Origin: UBA1672 sp963977495
GTDB taxonomy: Bacteria; Pseudomonadota; Alphaproteobacteria; Micavibrionales; Micavibrionaceae
Assembly (NCBI GenBank): GCA_963977495.1
Contig: CAXBOT010000001.1
Location: 1,302,001-1,366,000 of the forward strand
Length of the DNA stretch: 64,000 nt
Reading direction: 5' to 3'
Shown: in pieces, positions 8,001-17,655 of the stretch
Layout of the letters: every line of letters begins with the position of its first letter
How positions within the stretch are numbered: the first letter of the stretch is position 1
The notes under the pieces: model-generated
The model's input: the letters and a program-made list of their open reading frames with translations, nothing else
Database searches by the model: none
Told to the model about the DNA's origin: nothing
Made by a program: the position numbers and the translations under genes

Positions 8001-9118
8001 ACTTTGCTGTGGCGATAAATGCCGCACGACATCATCAATCCAAAACCGATCAAGGCCGCCAACATCGACGTTCCGCCATAGGAAATAAGCGGCAAAGGTG
8101 CACCCACAACAGGGATCAGCCCCATCACCATGGCAATATTGATGAAAACATACAGTGAGAAATTGATACTCACCCCCAATGCCAGATAGCGCCCGAAATT
8201 ATGCTTACAACGGATAGAGGTGCTCAAACCCGTAATACAAACAAACAAAAACAAGCATAACAGGAAGATCCCGCCGAAAAGTCCCCACTCCTCAACCCAT
8301 AGCGTAAAAATAAAGTCGGTTTGTTTTTCAGGCAGAAAGTTCAAATGGCTCTGCGTGCCTTGCAAGAACCCCTTGCCCTCAACACCGCCCGAACCAATCG
8401 CTATTTTTGATTGTGTAATGTGATACCCCGCGCCCAACGGGTCAGATTCAGGGTTTAAAAATGTCATAACGCGCTGTTTTTGGTAATCATGCATAAATTG
8501 CCAAACAATCGGCACGCTAATCGCGCACAAAGCAATGGCGCCGACAAAAAGCCATACCGGCGCCCCCGCGATAAACACCATCGCCCCCCCTGCCATTACA
8601 ATCATAAGCGATGTCCCTAAATCAGGCTGCAGCAAAACCAAGCCAACAGGCGCAGCAATCACCAGTGCGGGCACAATCAAAAACGATAACCTGCGTGCTT
8701 GTTCGGGACTTGCACCATGGAAATGTCGTGCCAATGCCATAACAACGGCGATTTTCACCAATTCCGACGGTTGAAGCTGCATAAAACCAAGATTGATCCA
8801 ACGCTGCGCCCCCATGCCGACATGCCCCTTAATTTCAACAAAGACCAGCAAAAGAAGCCCAATGAAATAAATCGGCCACGTCAAACGATACCACCACCTG
8901 ATGTCAATCAGGGCAATCACAATCATGCCGATAACACCAACACCAAAGCGCGCAAGCTGACGCGATGCCCATGGGTCAAAACTCCCCCCCGCCGCGGAAT
9001 AGAGAGAGGCAATGCCAACCGCCGCCATCATGAAAACAAGAATCACCAGCCACCAGTTTAGTTTTGCCAATTTCTGGGCAAAACTCATATCATTTTGGAC
9101 AAACATTGAATAAACCAT
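7991..9118 (-). CDS. rodA: Rod-shape SEDS peptidoglycan glycosyltransferase RodA
   Basis: 375 residues with about ten membrane helices. RodA polymerises lipid II into glycan strands with PBP2 in the elongasome. Family marks are GAQRWINLGFMQLQPSE, PDLGTSLM, the catalytic-side GKGFLQGTQS and NFLPEKQTDFIFT stretch, and VVGAPLPLISYGGTSML near the C-terminus. It is the last gene of mreB-mreC-mreD-mrdA-rodA and begins two bases after mrdA. Confidence 0.97.
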   Translation of the reverse strand: MVYSMFVQNDMSFAQKLAKLNWWLVILVFMMAAVGIASLYSAAGGSFDPWASRQLARFGVGVIGMIVIALIDIRWWYRLTWPIYFIGLLLLVFVEIKGHVGMGAQRWINLGFMQLQPSELVKIAVVMALARHFHGASPEQARRLSFLIVPALVIAAPVGLVLLQPDLGTSLMIVMAGGAMVFIAGAPVWLFVGAIALCAISVPIVWQFMHDYQKQRVMTFLNPESDPLGAGYHITQSKIAIGSGGVEGKGFLQGTQSHLNFLPEKQTDFIFTLWVEEWGLFGGIFLLCLFLFVCITGLSTSIRCKHNFGRYLALGVSINFSLYVFINIAMVMGLIPVVGAPLPLISYGGTSMLAALIGFGLMMSCGIYRHSKVTR

Positions 9119-9120
9119 GA

Positions 9121-11040
9121 TTATAACTCTTCCTGTTTATCGGTATCCAGCGGCTTTTTAGGCGGCCAGAATGTTTGGGCAGGTTCTGTGTGTTCAATAA
9201 TTTCGGGCTGCATCTGCGTGCGCGCAGGGTCGCGTATTTGCGTTTGCTCCAGCAATACTTTCGCCAGCGGCGCCGCCGCACTTGATCCGCCGACCCCATG
9301 CTCCACGACGACCGAGCACACATAACGCGGGTTGCTTAAGGGTGCGTAGCCCACAAACAACGCATGGTGTCTTTGCTTCCACGGTAAGTCACCATTCTTA
9401 ACACCCAAACGGCGCTGCTCTGCGGTGATTCTTTGCACCTGTGAGGTTCCGGTCTTGCCGCCCATTTCCATCCCCTCTTCCTTAATTCTGGATGCATAGG
9501 CTGTGCCTCTGTTACTATTCACGACGCGCTCCATGCCCTGCATGACCAGTTTCAGATCGCTCTGCGATAGGCCGATGGATTCCCATTCTTCCTGCGCCAA
9601 AAACTGATCGCCAAGATATCCGGTAATCCACGGCTTCACAGCATAACCACCATTTACCATGCGCGCCGTCATCACCGCCAGTTGCAACGGCGTTGCCAAA
9701 ACATTGCCCTGACCGATGCTCGATACGATTGTTTCGCCCGGATACCATGGCTTTCCCATGACTTTGCGTTTCCAAGCAATGGTCGGGATCAAACCAAATT
9801 TCTCCTGACTAAGCTCCAACCCTAATGTTTCACCAAGTCCCAAGCTATGTGCCATTTCTGAAATGGCATCAATGCCGACTTCGGTGGCCATTTTATAAAA
9901 ATAGATGTCACATGATTGTTCCAGCGCCGTTGCCAAATCAACATTGCCGTGGCCCTGTTTTTTCCAGCAATGAAAACTATCTTTGCCATATTCATATTTA
10001 CCCGAGCAAAAAGCATGGGTGTTTTTATTGATAACGCCCGCCTTTAACCCCGCCAGCGCAGTCACCATTTTAAACGTTGATCCGGGCGGGTATTGCCCTG
10101 AAATGGCTTTATTGGTTTGCGGCAAGCCCGTATCTTCGATAATTTCCTTCCATTCATCATTGGAAAATCCCCGCACGAACATATTGGGATCAAAGGCAGG
10201 ATAAGACGCCATGGCATAAATTGCACCTGTATGGGCATCCATGATAACGGCAGAGGCACTTTTATATTCTGAGAGGGTCTCCATCGCAAAGCGTTGCAAT
10301 TCCCCATCAATCGAAAGGGTCACACGCCGCCCCGATACCGCGTCCTTGCGCTTTAACTCACGCACCTCACGTCCAATGACATTGACCTCCACCTCCGCGG
10401 CGCCTGCCTTGCCCCTCAACGCATCATCGTAATATCTTTCAATGCCCGTTTTACCAATGCGAAACCCCGGCAACCGTAAGACCGGATCATCATCTTGTAA
10501 ATCATCCTTGGAAACGGCGCGCACATAGCCAACTATATGCGCCGTTGCATCGCGATACGGATAAGAACGGATATCCCCGACATCAATGAATAATCCGGGC
10601 AAGTCTGGCAAATTCACCTCGACCCTTGCGACCTCGCCCCATGATAAACCTTCCCTGATTTTGATCGGAATAAACTTGGAGCCTTTCAACGAATCGCCAA
10701 CAACGCGCACGATATCTCTGTCCTCAACATCAATAATATTCTGCAAGGCGCGCAGGGATTTTTCGATGTCATCGGTTTGTTCAGGAATAATCAATACGCG
10801 GTAAGTTTGCGTATTCACCGCCAGCGGCACGCCGAACCGATCAACAATCTGACCGCGCGGCGGCGGCAGAATTTTAATATTAATTCGGTTTTTATCAGAG
10901 AGCATGCGGTATCGCTTACCTTGCGCAATTTGCAACCATGCAAGCCGCCCGCCCAAAATGCACAAGCCAATTGCCTGCAACGCGCCGACGAAAAACGCGC
11001 GGCGGGTGAAAATTTTCTCACTATATTCATCATGGTTCAT
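9121..11040 (-). CDS. mrdA: Penicillin-binding protein 2 (elongation transpeptidase)
   Basis: 639 residues: short cytoplasmic tail, one membrane helix near residues 13-35, a periplasmic dimerisation region and a transpeptidase domain. The active-site motifs are PPGSTFK (Ser nucleophile and Lys), SCD in LEQSCDIYF, and KTG in GGKTGTSQV. It cross-links peptidoglycan during elongation together with the adjacent RodA. A proline-rich, charged tail of roughly 30 residues follows the catalytic domain. Confidence 0.97.
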   Translation of the reverse strand: MNHDEYSEKIFTRRAFFVGALQAIGLCILGGRLAWLQIAQGKRYRMLSDKNRINIKILPPPRGQIVDRFGVPLAVNTQTYRVLIIPEQTDDIEKSLRALQNIIDVEDRDIVRVVGDSLKGSKFIPIKIREGLSWGEVARVEVNLPDLPGLFIDVGDIRSYPYRDATAHIVGYVRAVSKDDLQDDDPVLRLPGFRIGKTGIERYYDDALRGKAGAAEVEVNVIGREVRELKRKDAVSGRRVTLSIDGELQRFAMETLSEYKSASAVIMDAHTGAIYAMASYPAFDPNMFVRGFSNDEWKEIIEDTGLPQTNKAISGQYPPGSTFKMVTALAGLKAGVINKNTHAFCSGKYEYGKDSFHCWKKQGHGNVDLATALEQSCDIYFYKMATEVGIDAISEMAHSLGLGETLGLELSQEKFGLIPTIAWKRKVMGKPWYPGETIVSSIGQGNVLATPLQLAVMTARMVNGGYAVKPWITGYLGDQFLAQEEWESIGLSQSDLKLVMQGMERVVNSNRGTAYASRIKEEGMEMGGKTGTSQVQRITAEQRRLGVKNGDLPWKQRHHALFVGYAPLSNPRYVCSVVVEHGVGGSSAAAPLAKVLLEQTQIRDPARTQMQPEIIEHTEPAQTFWPPKKPLDTDKQEEL

Positions 11041-11051
11041 CAGATTCGCCC

Positions 11052-11585
11052 TTACGTCACCGCGCTATATTGACCCTGTATTTCAGGCAATATCTTGTGC
11101 GACAGGTGCAAAACCAAACTGATAATCGGGAAAATCAAAATACTGATAAAAGCAGAGAGAAACACCGGCTCAAGGCTGTTCCATTGCAAACGCATCAGCC
11201 CGAACAACAGCCATTGCATAAATAATGCGCCGCTGCCTACGATCATGTAACCGAACCAAATCACCATAAAGGGCTGTCCCGTCAGAAAAATACGTTGTGA
11301 TGCGACGTTATGGCGCAAGACCAAAAAGATAAAAGCATTTAACCCCACGGGCCAACCACTAAGCAAATCAAGACAAATCCCCGCAGAAAAGACAAGAGCG
11401 GGCGGTATCAAGGTCGGCCTGTAAATCGACCAATAATAAAATGTCATCAACATAAAAGGCACGTCGATGGTGATAGATAAAGGCGCAGACACAGAAATAA
11501 TATTCAGGATAAACAGCACGAACATGCACGCATAAACCGCGCAGACACGCACAAAAATATCCAGATATTCCGATAATGATTGCAT
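11052..11585 (-). CDS. mreD: Rod-shape determining membrane protein MreD
   Basis: 177 residues, five or six hydrophobic segments, no enzymatic motif, as expected for MreD. The family's PTLIPPALVFSAGICLDLL and WPVGLNAFIFL segments are present. It sits between mreC and mrdA and belongs to the MreBCD scaffold that guides PBP2/RodA. Confidence 0.9.
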   Translation of the reverse strand: MQSLSEYLDIFVRVCAVYACMFVLFILNIISVSAPLSITIDVPFMLMTFYYWSIYRPTLIPPALVFSAGICLDLLSGWPVGLNAFIFLVLRHNVASQRIFLTGQPFMVIWFGYMIVGSGALFMQWLLFGLMRLQWNSLEPVFLSAFISILIFPIISLVLHLSHKILPEIQGQYSAVT

Positions 11586-11612
11586 TATTGCTTCTTCCTT
11601 ACCATGGCCTTT

Positions 11613-12449
11613 TTATTTCTGTTCTTTGGCTAAAATTCTTACGATTTGCAGCCTGTCAAAATCAGAAAACAGAACAACATTCATTGCTCCGTCCTCACTC
11701 ACAACAACGCGCCCGATGGGAATGCCATGCGGATATGCTCCGCCATAACCCGATGTAATAATGCGCGCGCCCTCGGTGATTTTACTGTCTTCGGGCAAAT
11801 GTATCAGTTTTGGGTTGCGCTCGTTCGCTCCCGCCATAATCGCATGCTGCCCCGTATCCTCAACCACGACAGGTACGCGTGAGTTAATATCATTAATCAA
11901 CAAAATGCGCGATGTGACCACGCCGACCTCAACAACGCGCCCGACCAGCCCCTCACCTGAAACAACCGCGGCGCCTTTCTTCACGCCATCATTTTCTCCG
12001 GCTGTCACCAAGAGGCTTTTGACGTAGGTGTTACCGGAATCGGCCAATATGCGCGCACTGATGCGCCCATAAGTCGGGTCAACATCCAAATTGAGCAGGT
12101 CGCGCAAAGATTTATTTTCCGAATCCAGCAGCAGCGCCGTTTGATACCATTGCCGAAGACGCGCATTTTCCTGTTGTAATCGTGAATTATCCGCCTGTAA
12201 TTGTGCCAGATTGGTTATGTCGTGAAAGAACAAATTGGCTTGCTGGAACGGCATGCTCACTGTTGATAATGCCGGTGCAAAGAGATCGGCGGTATGGGTG
12301 CGCAAATGCTCGAAGGCGTTAGGGCGAAATGTGGAGATGCCCATAAGTATAAGGGATAAAGCCATCAAAAACAGAGATGGAAAAGACGAGCCTCCCCATG
12401 GAAGCGGCAAACGTCGTGCAGCACTTTTGAATTTTATTTGACGGTTCAA
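11613..12449 (-). CDS. mreC: Rod-shape determining protein MreC
   Basis: 278 residues: a basic cytoplasmic N-terminus, one membrane helix at about 27-42, a coiled coil near 85-120 (LQADNSRLQQENARLRQW) and the periplasmic beta domain with LLVTAGENDGVKKGAAVV and GLVGRVVEVG. The start is a TTG at 12449 with a weak ribosome site; the next ATG would cut into the membrane helix, so the TTG is preferred. MreC links MreB to PBP2. Confidence 0.93.
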   Translation of the reverse strand: MNRQIKFKSAARRLPLPWGGSSFPSLFLMALSLILMGISTFRPNAFEHLRTHTADLFAPALSTVSMPFQQANLFFHDITNLAQLQADNSRLQQENARLRQWYQTALLLDSENKSLRDLLNLDVDPTYGRISARILADSGNTYVKSLLVTAGENDGVKKGAAVVSGEGLVGRVVEVGVVTSRILLINDINSRVPVVVEDTGQHAIMAGANERNPKLIHLPEDSKITEGARIITSGYGGAYPHGIPIGRVVVSEDGAMNVVLFSDFDRLQIVRILAKEQK

Positions 12450-12546
12450 TGCTCTTAAATTCTGATAAAATATTGCGTTTAAACGTGCAGATTATAGGCA
12501 CAGCATGTTTTTATCAATGCACAATCCAATGTTCGGATATGTTCTT

Positions 12547-13587
12547 CTAATAAGTGCCAATCAAAACATGACGCAGTGACTTTCCGGCTTCTAACGCGTG
12601 ACCGGTACCCAATGCAACGCAGGAGAGCGGATCATCCGCCAAGGTTACAGCCAGCCCCGTGGCATGACGTAAAACAAAATCAAGATTGGTCAATAAAGCA
12701 CCACCGCCTGTTAGGACAATTCCCTTATCAACAATATCGGCTGCCAATTCAGGCGCGGTATGTTCAAGGGCAACTTTCACCCCTTCAACAATCTGTCCGA
12801 CAGGTTCAGCCAACGCTTCGGCAACCTGACGTTCTGTAATCACAATTTCCTTAGGCACGCCGTTCATCAGATCACGGCCGCGAATTTCCATCGTGCGGCC
12901 TTCACCATCACCAGGAATACAGGCTGAGCCGATCTCTTTTTTAATGCGCTCTGCCGTACTCTCACCGATAAGCAAATTATGCACGCGGCGAATATAAGCG
13001 ATAATGGCTTCGTCCATTTTATCGCCGCCCACACGCACAGAACGCGCATAAACAATACCGCCCAGTGAAATAACGGCGACCTCTGTTGTACCGCCGCCAA
13101 TATCAACAACCATTGAGCCTGTCGCCTCCGTCACCGGAAGCCCCGCGCCGATTGCCGCCGCCATTGGCTCTTCAATCAAGCCGACCTCACTGGCGCCTGC
13201 GCTCTCCGCTGATTCTTGAATCGCGCGGCGTTCCACGGCGGTTGAACCGGAGGGGACGCAAATAATCATTTTAGGGGATACGAAAGTACGGCGGTTATGC
13301 ACCTTACGGATAAAATGTTTGATCATGGCTTCTGTGACTTCGAAATCGGCAATAACACCATCGCGCAAAGGGCGCGTTGCGATGATACTGCCCGGTGTTC
13401 TTCCAAGCATTTGCTTGGCTTCATCACCAACAGCCAGTGTGTGCTTCTTTCCACCCATAATCGAAATCGCCACCACTGATGGTTCATTGAGAACAATCCC
13501 TTGCCCTTTGACATAAACAAGCGTATTCGCTGTTCCTAGATCAATGGCCATATCAGCCGACATAAAACCGAAAAGTTTAGAGAACAT
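12547..13587 (-). CDS. mreB: Rod-shape actin MreB
   Basis: 346 residues, the standard length. The ATP-binding actin-fold motifs are all visible: DLGTANTLVY, VPSGSTAVERRAI, EEPMAAAIGAG, VDIGGGTTEVAVISLGG and VLTGGGALLTNLD. MreB filaments under the inner membrane place the elongation machinery. It opens the mreBCD-mrdA-rodA operon. Confidence 0.98.
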   Translation of the reverse strand: MFSKLFGFMSADMAIDLGTANTLVYVKGQGIVLNEPSVVAISIMGGKKHTLAVGDEAKQMLGRTPGSIIATRPLRDGVIADFEVTEAMIKHFIRKVHNRRTFVSPKMIICVPSGSTAVERRAIQESAESAGASEVGLIEEPMAAAIGAGLPVTEATGSMVVDIGGGTTEVAVISLGGIVYARSVRVGGDKMDEAIIAYIRRVHNLLIGESTAERIKKEIGSACIPGDGEGRTMEIRGRDLMNGVPKEIVITERQVAEALAEPVGQIVEGVKVALEHTAPELAADIVDKGIVLTGGGALLTNLDFVLRHATGLAVTLADDPLSCVALGTGHALEAGKSLRHVLIGTY

Positions 13588-13739
13588 GAATCGTCCGTTC
13601 TATTACTATGAAATTGCGTGGTAAGTAGGATATACCAGACTCGAAAGCAGAATGCACCCACTCTATTGCAAACAAAATGAATTTTTCAACAAAAACAAAA
13701 CCGTGAACAACTTGTCCACGATTCTACCATAAAATAAAA

Positions 13740-13770
13740 CTTTTAAGATTGTATTATGGTGACTTAAAAG
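13740..13770 (-). terminator. AT-rich hairpin after rpmJ
   Basis: CTTTTAAG and CTTAAAAG form an 8-bp stem around a 15-base loop, followed on the minus strand by TTTTATTTTAT. It lies three bases past the rpmJ stop. The stem is weak, so the call is tentative. Confidence 0.3.
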
Positions 13771-13772
13771 AA

Positions 13773-13898
13773 CTACCCTTGACGCGCCTTGAAGCGTGGG
13801 TTTTTCTTATTAATCACGTAAACACGACCCTTGCGACGAATAACACGGCAATTGCGGTCACGTTTTTTCAATGTTTTTAGTGAATTGACAACTTTCAT
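13773..13898 (-). CDS. rpmJ: 50S ribosomal protein L36
   Basis: 41 residues from the ATG at 13898: KVVNSLKTLKKRDRNCRVIR, then RKGRVYVINKKNPRFKARQG, the 41-residue proteobacterial type of bL36. An in-frame upstream extension to 13964 would add 22 residues that fit no L36 and is rejected. Only one Cys is present where zinc-binding C+ forms have four, so this is a C-minus paralogue. It is a single-gene unit upstream of mreB. Confidence 0.95.
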   Translation of the reverse strand: MKVVNSLKTLKKRDRNCRVIRRKGRVYVINKKNPRFKARQG

Positions 13899-14092
13899 TT
13901 TCCAAAATCCTGCAAAAATCCTACAACGAGGGCGAACATAGCGATGCTTGAGCCTGTTTGTCAAGTGTTCTTAAAAAAACATCTCAATATTCTTCATTGA
14001 TTTTCATATCAAAAAACGGGCATCATTAACGCAATACTAATGAAGTATATTCATACTCTATTTGAATTAGTACGATCGAAAGTCCTGAATAG

Positions 14093-15313
14093 ATGTACTC
14101 AACAACAAAATCTCCGAAAAATTTCAGTGCTGGTCATGTGATCATGCGCCAAGGTGACACAGGCGAAAACGCCTATATTATTGAGGATGGTAAGGTCGAA
14201 ATTACCGTCGAAAACCCCAACGGACAAAAGCGCGTCGTCGGCACACGCGGCGCAGGTTCTATGATTGGTGAAATGTCCCTTATTGATAACGCACCGCGCA
14301 CTGCAACTGTGACAGTAATCGAGGATTGCACCGTATTGGAAATCACCAAAGAGGATTTCTCCCGCCGCCTTGAAAGCGCCGATTCTGTCTTGCGTATGAC
14401 AGTTCAGGTCATTTTGACGCGTTATCGTGACATGCTTAATCGCGCCGACCTCAAAAAACAAAATAAAGTCGAATCAAGCGCAGAGAATGTAGAACGCTGC
14501 TATCTTGAGCAGACCGATGCCGTTGAAAACCTCAGAATTGCGAGTGAATTCATGAGCGCGCTCGAAAATGATGAAATATCCTTATATTACCAGCCCATCA
14601 TTGATTTAAAAAATGGCGATATTTACGGATTCGAAGCATTAATGCGCTGGATACATCCTGAAAAAGGGTTTATTTCTCCGGCGGTCTTTATTCCTGTCAT
14701 CGAAAATAACGGTCAAATCGTACAGGCCAGCAACTGGGCATTCAAAGAAGCCTGCAACGCCTTAAAACGCATTCAAAGCGCCACACAATACCACCGCGAC
14801 CTAAATATGAGTGTCAATTTCTCAAGCGAGGATTTCTCCTCCCCCAACTTTATTGAGAATATTAACAATTCGATCAAGGAAACCGGCGTCAAGGCAGAGC
14901 AGCTTCACCTTGAAATCACCGAACGCCTTCTGGTCGCACAGCCTGACACCGCGAAAGAAACATTAGCCATGTGCCGCAAAGCAGGCATGGGCATTTCGAT
15001 AGATGATTTCGGAACAGGCTATTCCTCTTTGAATTATCTGCACACCTACCCCATCAACACGCTTAAAGTTGATCAAAGCTTCGTGCGTGATATACAAGAA
15101 CAGAAAAATTCGAAAGAATTGGTGCGCTCAATTATCACACTGGGTAAAAATCTCGATATGTTGATCATCGCCGAGGGCGTTGAACATCTTGAAGAAGCCC
15201 AAATATTAAAAGACATGGGCTGTCACTATGCGCAAGGGTATTATTTCGCGCGCCCCGTTCCCGAAGACGAGGTCATAAAAACCATTCTAGAATGGGAAAA
15301 CCGCGACATTTAA
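14093..15313 (+). CDS. Cyclic-nucleotide-binding / EAL c-di-GMP phosphodiesterase
   Basis: 406 residues. Residues about 9-100 are a cNMP-binding domain with the phosphate-binding cassette GEMSLIDNAPRTATV (59-73, R69 in the position that contacts the phosphate). Residues about 145-400 are an EAL domain with an apparently complete catalytic set: EAL at 181-183, Asn in NMSVNFS, EITE, IDDFGTGYSS, LKVDQSF, AEGVEH and the final AQGYYFARP. The expected reaction is c-di-GMP to pGpG, gated by a cyclic nucleotide. There is no membrane segment. The gene converges with a type I secretion operon whose last gene is an adenylate cyclase. The ribosome site is weak. Domain calls are firm; cAMP as ligand is inferred. 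Confidence 0.92.
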   Translation: MYSTTKSPKNFSAGHVIMRQGDTGENAYIIEDGKVEITVENPNGQKRVVGTRGAGSMIGEMSLIDNAPRTATVTVIEDCTVLEITKEDFSRRLESADSVLRMTVQVILTRYRDMLNRADLKKQNKVESSAENVERCYLEQTDAVENLRIASEFMSALENDEISLYYQPIIDLKNGDIYGFEALMRWIHPEKGFISPAVFIPVIENNGQIVQASNWAFKEACNALKRIQSATQYHRDLNMSVNFSSEDFSSPNFIENINNSIKETGVKAEQLHLEITERLLVAQPDTAKETLAMCRKAGMGISIDDFGTGYSSLNYLHTYPINTLKVDQSFVRDIQEQKNSKELVRSIITLGKNLDMLIIAEGVEHLEEAQILKDMGCHYAQGYYFARPVPEDEVIKTILEWENRDI

Positions 15314-15350
15314 GTATGACGCAACCGCCTCATCATAAGGCAACGCTGCC

Positions 15351-17648
15351 CTATTTTCTATCGGCCTCGATAACGCCGTCCCAATCATCGGGTAAGTCCT
15401 GCGCGTTCAAGCTCTCCATGCGGCTGGCATACATCTCATACAGCTCCTGATACTGATTACCAGCAATCTGCATACATTTGTATGCACCCTCTTTGGCTTT
15501 ATCAAAAGAACGCGCTCTGTAATCATCCAGCATTTGCGTGTGACATGCCTGCCATTTTCTAAACGGAGCCTGCTGCGCGACGTCCTGATCGCCGAACAGA
15601 CCATATATACGCACAGGTTCGCTCTTACCGATGACCTTGATTAAATCCAATTCAATCATCGCCAAATCAGACGCCGCCTCATAGGTGCTTTGCCCAACAA
15701 TAATGTTGATATGATAGATTTTCGTCTGCCCCTCTAAACGCGAGGCCAAATTCACCGCATCTCCTAAGGCCGAATAGGCAAAGCGTTGCTTCGAACCCAT
15801 ATTCCCAACTGCGCAAGAGCCTGTATTGATTCCGATGCCAGCATTTAACAGAATCGGCACAGCGCCGCTTTCCTGCGCCTTTTCAACAAGCCGTTCATTC
15901 ACAGGTGCCAAGGCTGATTGCATTTCCAGCGCTGCCAAACATGATTCACGCGCATGGCGTTCAATAGCGCGCGGCGCATTCCAAAAGCTCATCATCGCAT
16001 CACCGATATATTTATCGACAGTGCCCTGATGGCGCATCACGATATCGGTCATCGCCGTCAAAAAATCATTCATCAATACGATCAATTCTTCAGGCGACAA
16101 GCCTTCTGAAATTGATGTGAATTTCCGAATATCGGTAAACATAACCGTCAAAGCACGATTTTCTCCGCCAAGTTTCAGCTTTTCAGGGTTTCTTTCCAAA
16201 TCGCGCATCACATCGGCGGCAACATACATCCCAAACGCATTGCGGATTTGCTTGCGCCGCGCTTCGGCTCTGGCATAGGACAAAATCGTTGAGACAATGA
16301 AAATGGTCAAAACCACCAATGACGGATAAACAGGGTCAATCAACAACCCGTAATCAACATAGACAAAATACGCGCCAAAAACCGCCAATGCGACAATGGA
16401 AAAACACAAGGCAACCGAAACCGCAATCCCCACAAAAGGCGAAACCACGATGAAAAACACGCCTGCGATCAAAATAAAGAGCGCCTCAACCCCGCGCGTT
16501 ACCGACGGGCGCAGCAAATAATCACCATTTAAAATCTGCTCAATCACATTGGCATGCACTTCAACGCCCGGTCTAAAGGGACGCAAGGCGGTGCTTCGTA
16601 AGTCTTTCAACCCTTCCGCGCTCGCGCCGATCAGAACAATTTTCCCCTTCACGGCTTTTTCAACATCTTGCGCAAAGTCATCTTTCAGGAATTTATAGGC
16701 CGGAATATAATCCGCAACAGGACAGAGCGCAGCATTCGCCCGCACGTCATCTTCATTACAAAAATGACGGTAATAAACATATAAAATGCCGTTGCTTTCC
16801 ACGGGGATAAACGCATCACCAACCAAAATACGGTAATCCGTATCAATCGCGCCTTTTTCTTCCTCCGGCACATCAGCCAGACGCACCGTGCTCTTGCGCC
16901 CCAGCGTCGCAACGCGCAACGCTTCAAGACTTAACGACGGATAGATATTTTCCCCGTTAGAGAAAATCAAACCGACGCGCCGCAAAATACCATCCTCATC
17001 GGGTTTGGCCATAAAGCTTCCATTGCCTGCTGCGGCTTTGGCAATCGGCAATAAATTCACGGCTGCTGCACTGAAATAAGAGGCATCCCTTACGAATACA
17101 GATTTGACATCGCTGCGCGCCAGAATGCGGTTCTTGTTCAAGGGCAGCGAATGTTCACGATCCTGCCGCCCATAGGTAAAAGCGGCAACGAAGATCTTTG
17201 ATTTTTTGATTTCTTGCGCGAACACTTCGTCATAATTAAAGAACACACCGTCTTTTTGAACCGTCTCGGGAAATTGGCTGATTTGTTCTTGCGGGACATT
17301 TTTATACAAAATATGCGGTGATGTGCGATCCGGCTCGGCAAAAACGCCATCAAACGCAATGACCTTAGCGCCCTTATCGCTCAAGCTTTTGGTGAGTTCC
17401 GCCATAATATCGCGCGGCCAGTTCCATTGCCCGATCAAATCAAGGGACTTTTCATCAATATCAACGATCACAACATCACGCGTTGGCGGGCGCGGATGCA
17501 GGCGGTTAAACTGGTCAAACACGCTATGCTGCAATGTCAGGCGTATCGGGTTTTGAGAATCGCTAAGGGATACCGCAAACACCAACAGCGCAAGCAAGAA
17601 TACAACATGAAGCCACGCCCATTTCGATGCATTGATCGTTTTGAACAT
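15351..17648 (-). CDS. CHASE2-domain adenylate cyclase
   Basis: 765 residues: an N-terminal membrane helix (about 12-28), a large extracytoplasmic CHASE2 sensor (VVIVDIDEKSLDLIGQWNWP, VIAFDGVF, GVEVHANVIEQIL), three C-terminal membrane helices near residues 385-455, then a class III cyclase. Metal Asp residues lie in FTDIRKFTSI and YIGDAMMSFW; SALGDAVNLASRLEG has the Asp typical of adenylate rather than guanylate specificity. It should make cAMP in the cytoplasm in response to a periplasmic cue. It starts seven bases after the HlyD gene and so belongs to the type I secretion operon. Confidence 0.93.
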   Translation of the reverse strand: MFKTINASKWAWLHVVFLLALLVFAVSLSDSQNPIRLTLQHSVFDQFNRLHPRPPTRDVVIVDIDEKSLDLIGQWNWPRDIMAELTKSLSDKGAKVIAFDGVFAEPDRTSPHILYKNVPQEQISQFPETVQKDGVFFNYDEVFAQEIKKSKIFVAAFTYGRQDREHSLPLNKNRILARSDVKSVFVRDASYFSAAAVNLLPIAKAAAGNGSFMAKPDEDGILRRVGLIFSNGENIYPSLSLEALRVATLGRKSTVRLADVPEEEKGAIDTDYRILVGDAFIPVESNGILYVYYRHFCNEDDVRANAALCPVADYIPAYKFLKDDFAQDVEKAVKGKIVLIGASAEGLKDLRSTALRPFRPGVEVHANVIEQILNGDYLLRPSVTRGVEALFILIAGVFFIVVSPFVGIAVSVALCFSIVALAVFGAYFVYVDYGLLIDPVYPSLVVLTIFIVSTILSYARAEARRKQIRNAFGMYVAADVMRDLERNPEKLKLGGENRALTVMFTDIRKFTSISEGLSPEELIVLMNDFLTAMTDIVMRHQGTVDKYIGDAMMSFWNAPRAIERHARESCLAALEMQSALAPVNERLVEKAQESGAVPILLNAGIGINTGSCAVGNMGSKQRFAYSALGDAVNLASRLEGQTKIYHINIIVGQSTYEAASDLAMIELDLIKVIGKSEPVRIYGLFGDQDVAQQAPFRKWQACHTQMLDDYRARSFDKAKEGAYKCMQIAGNQYQELYEMYASRMESLNAQDLPDDWDGVIEADRK

Positions 17649-17655
17649 AGGGCGC

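Noticed and set aside
13899..13964. N-terminal extension of L36
   Set aside because: L36 is a short, fixed-length protein starting at 13898; the extension fits no homologue.
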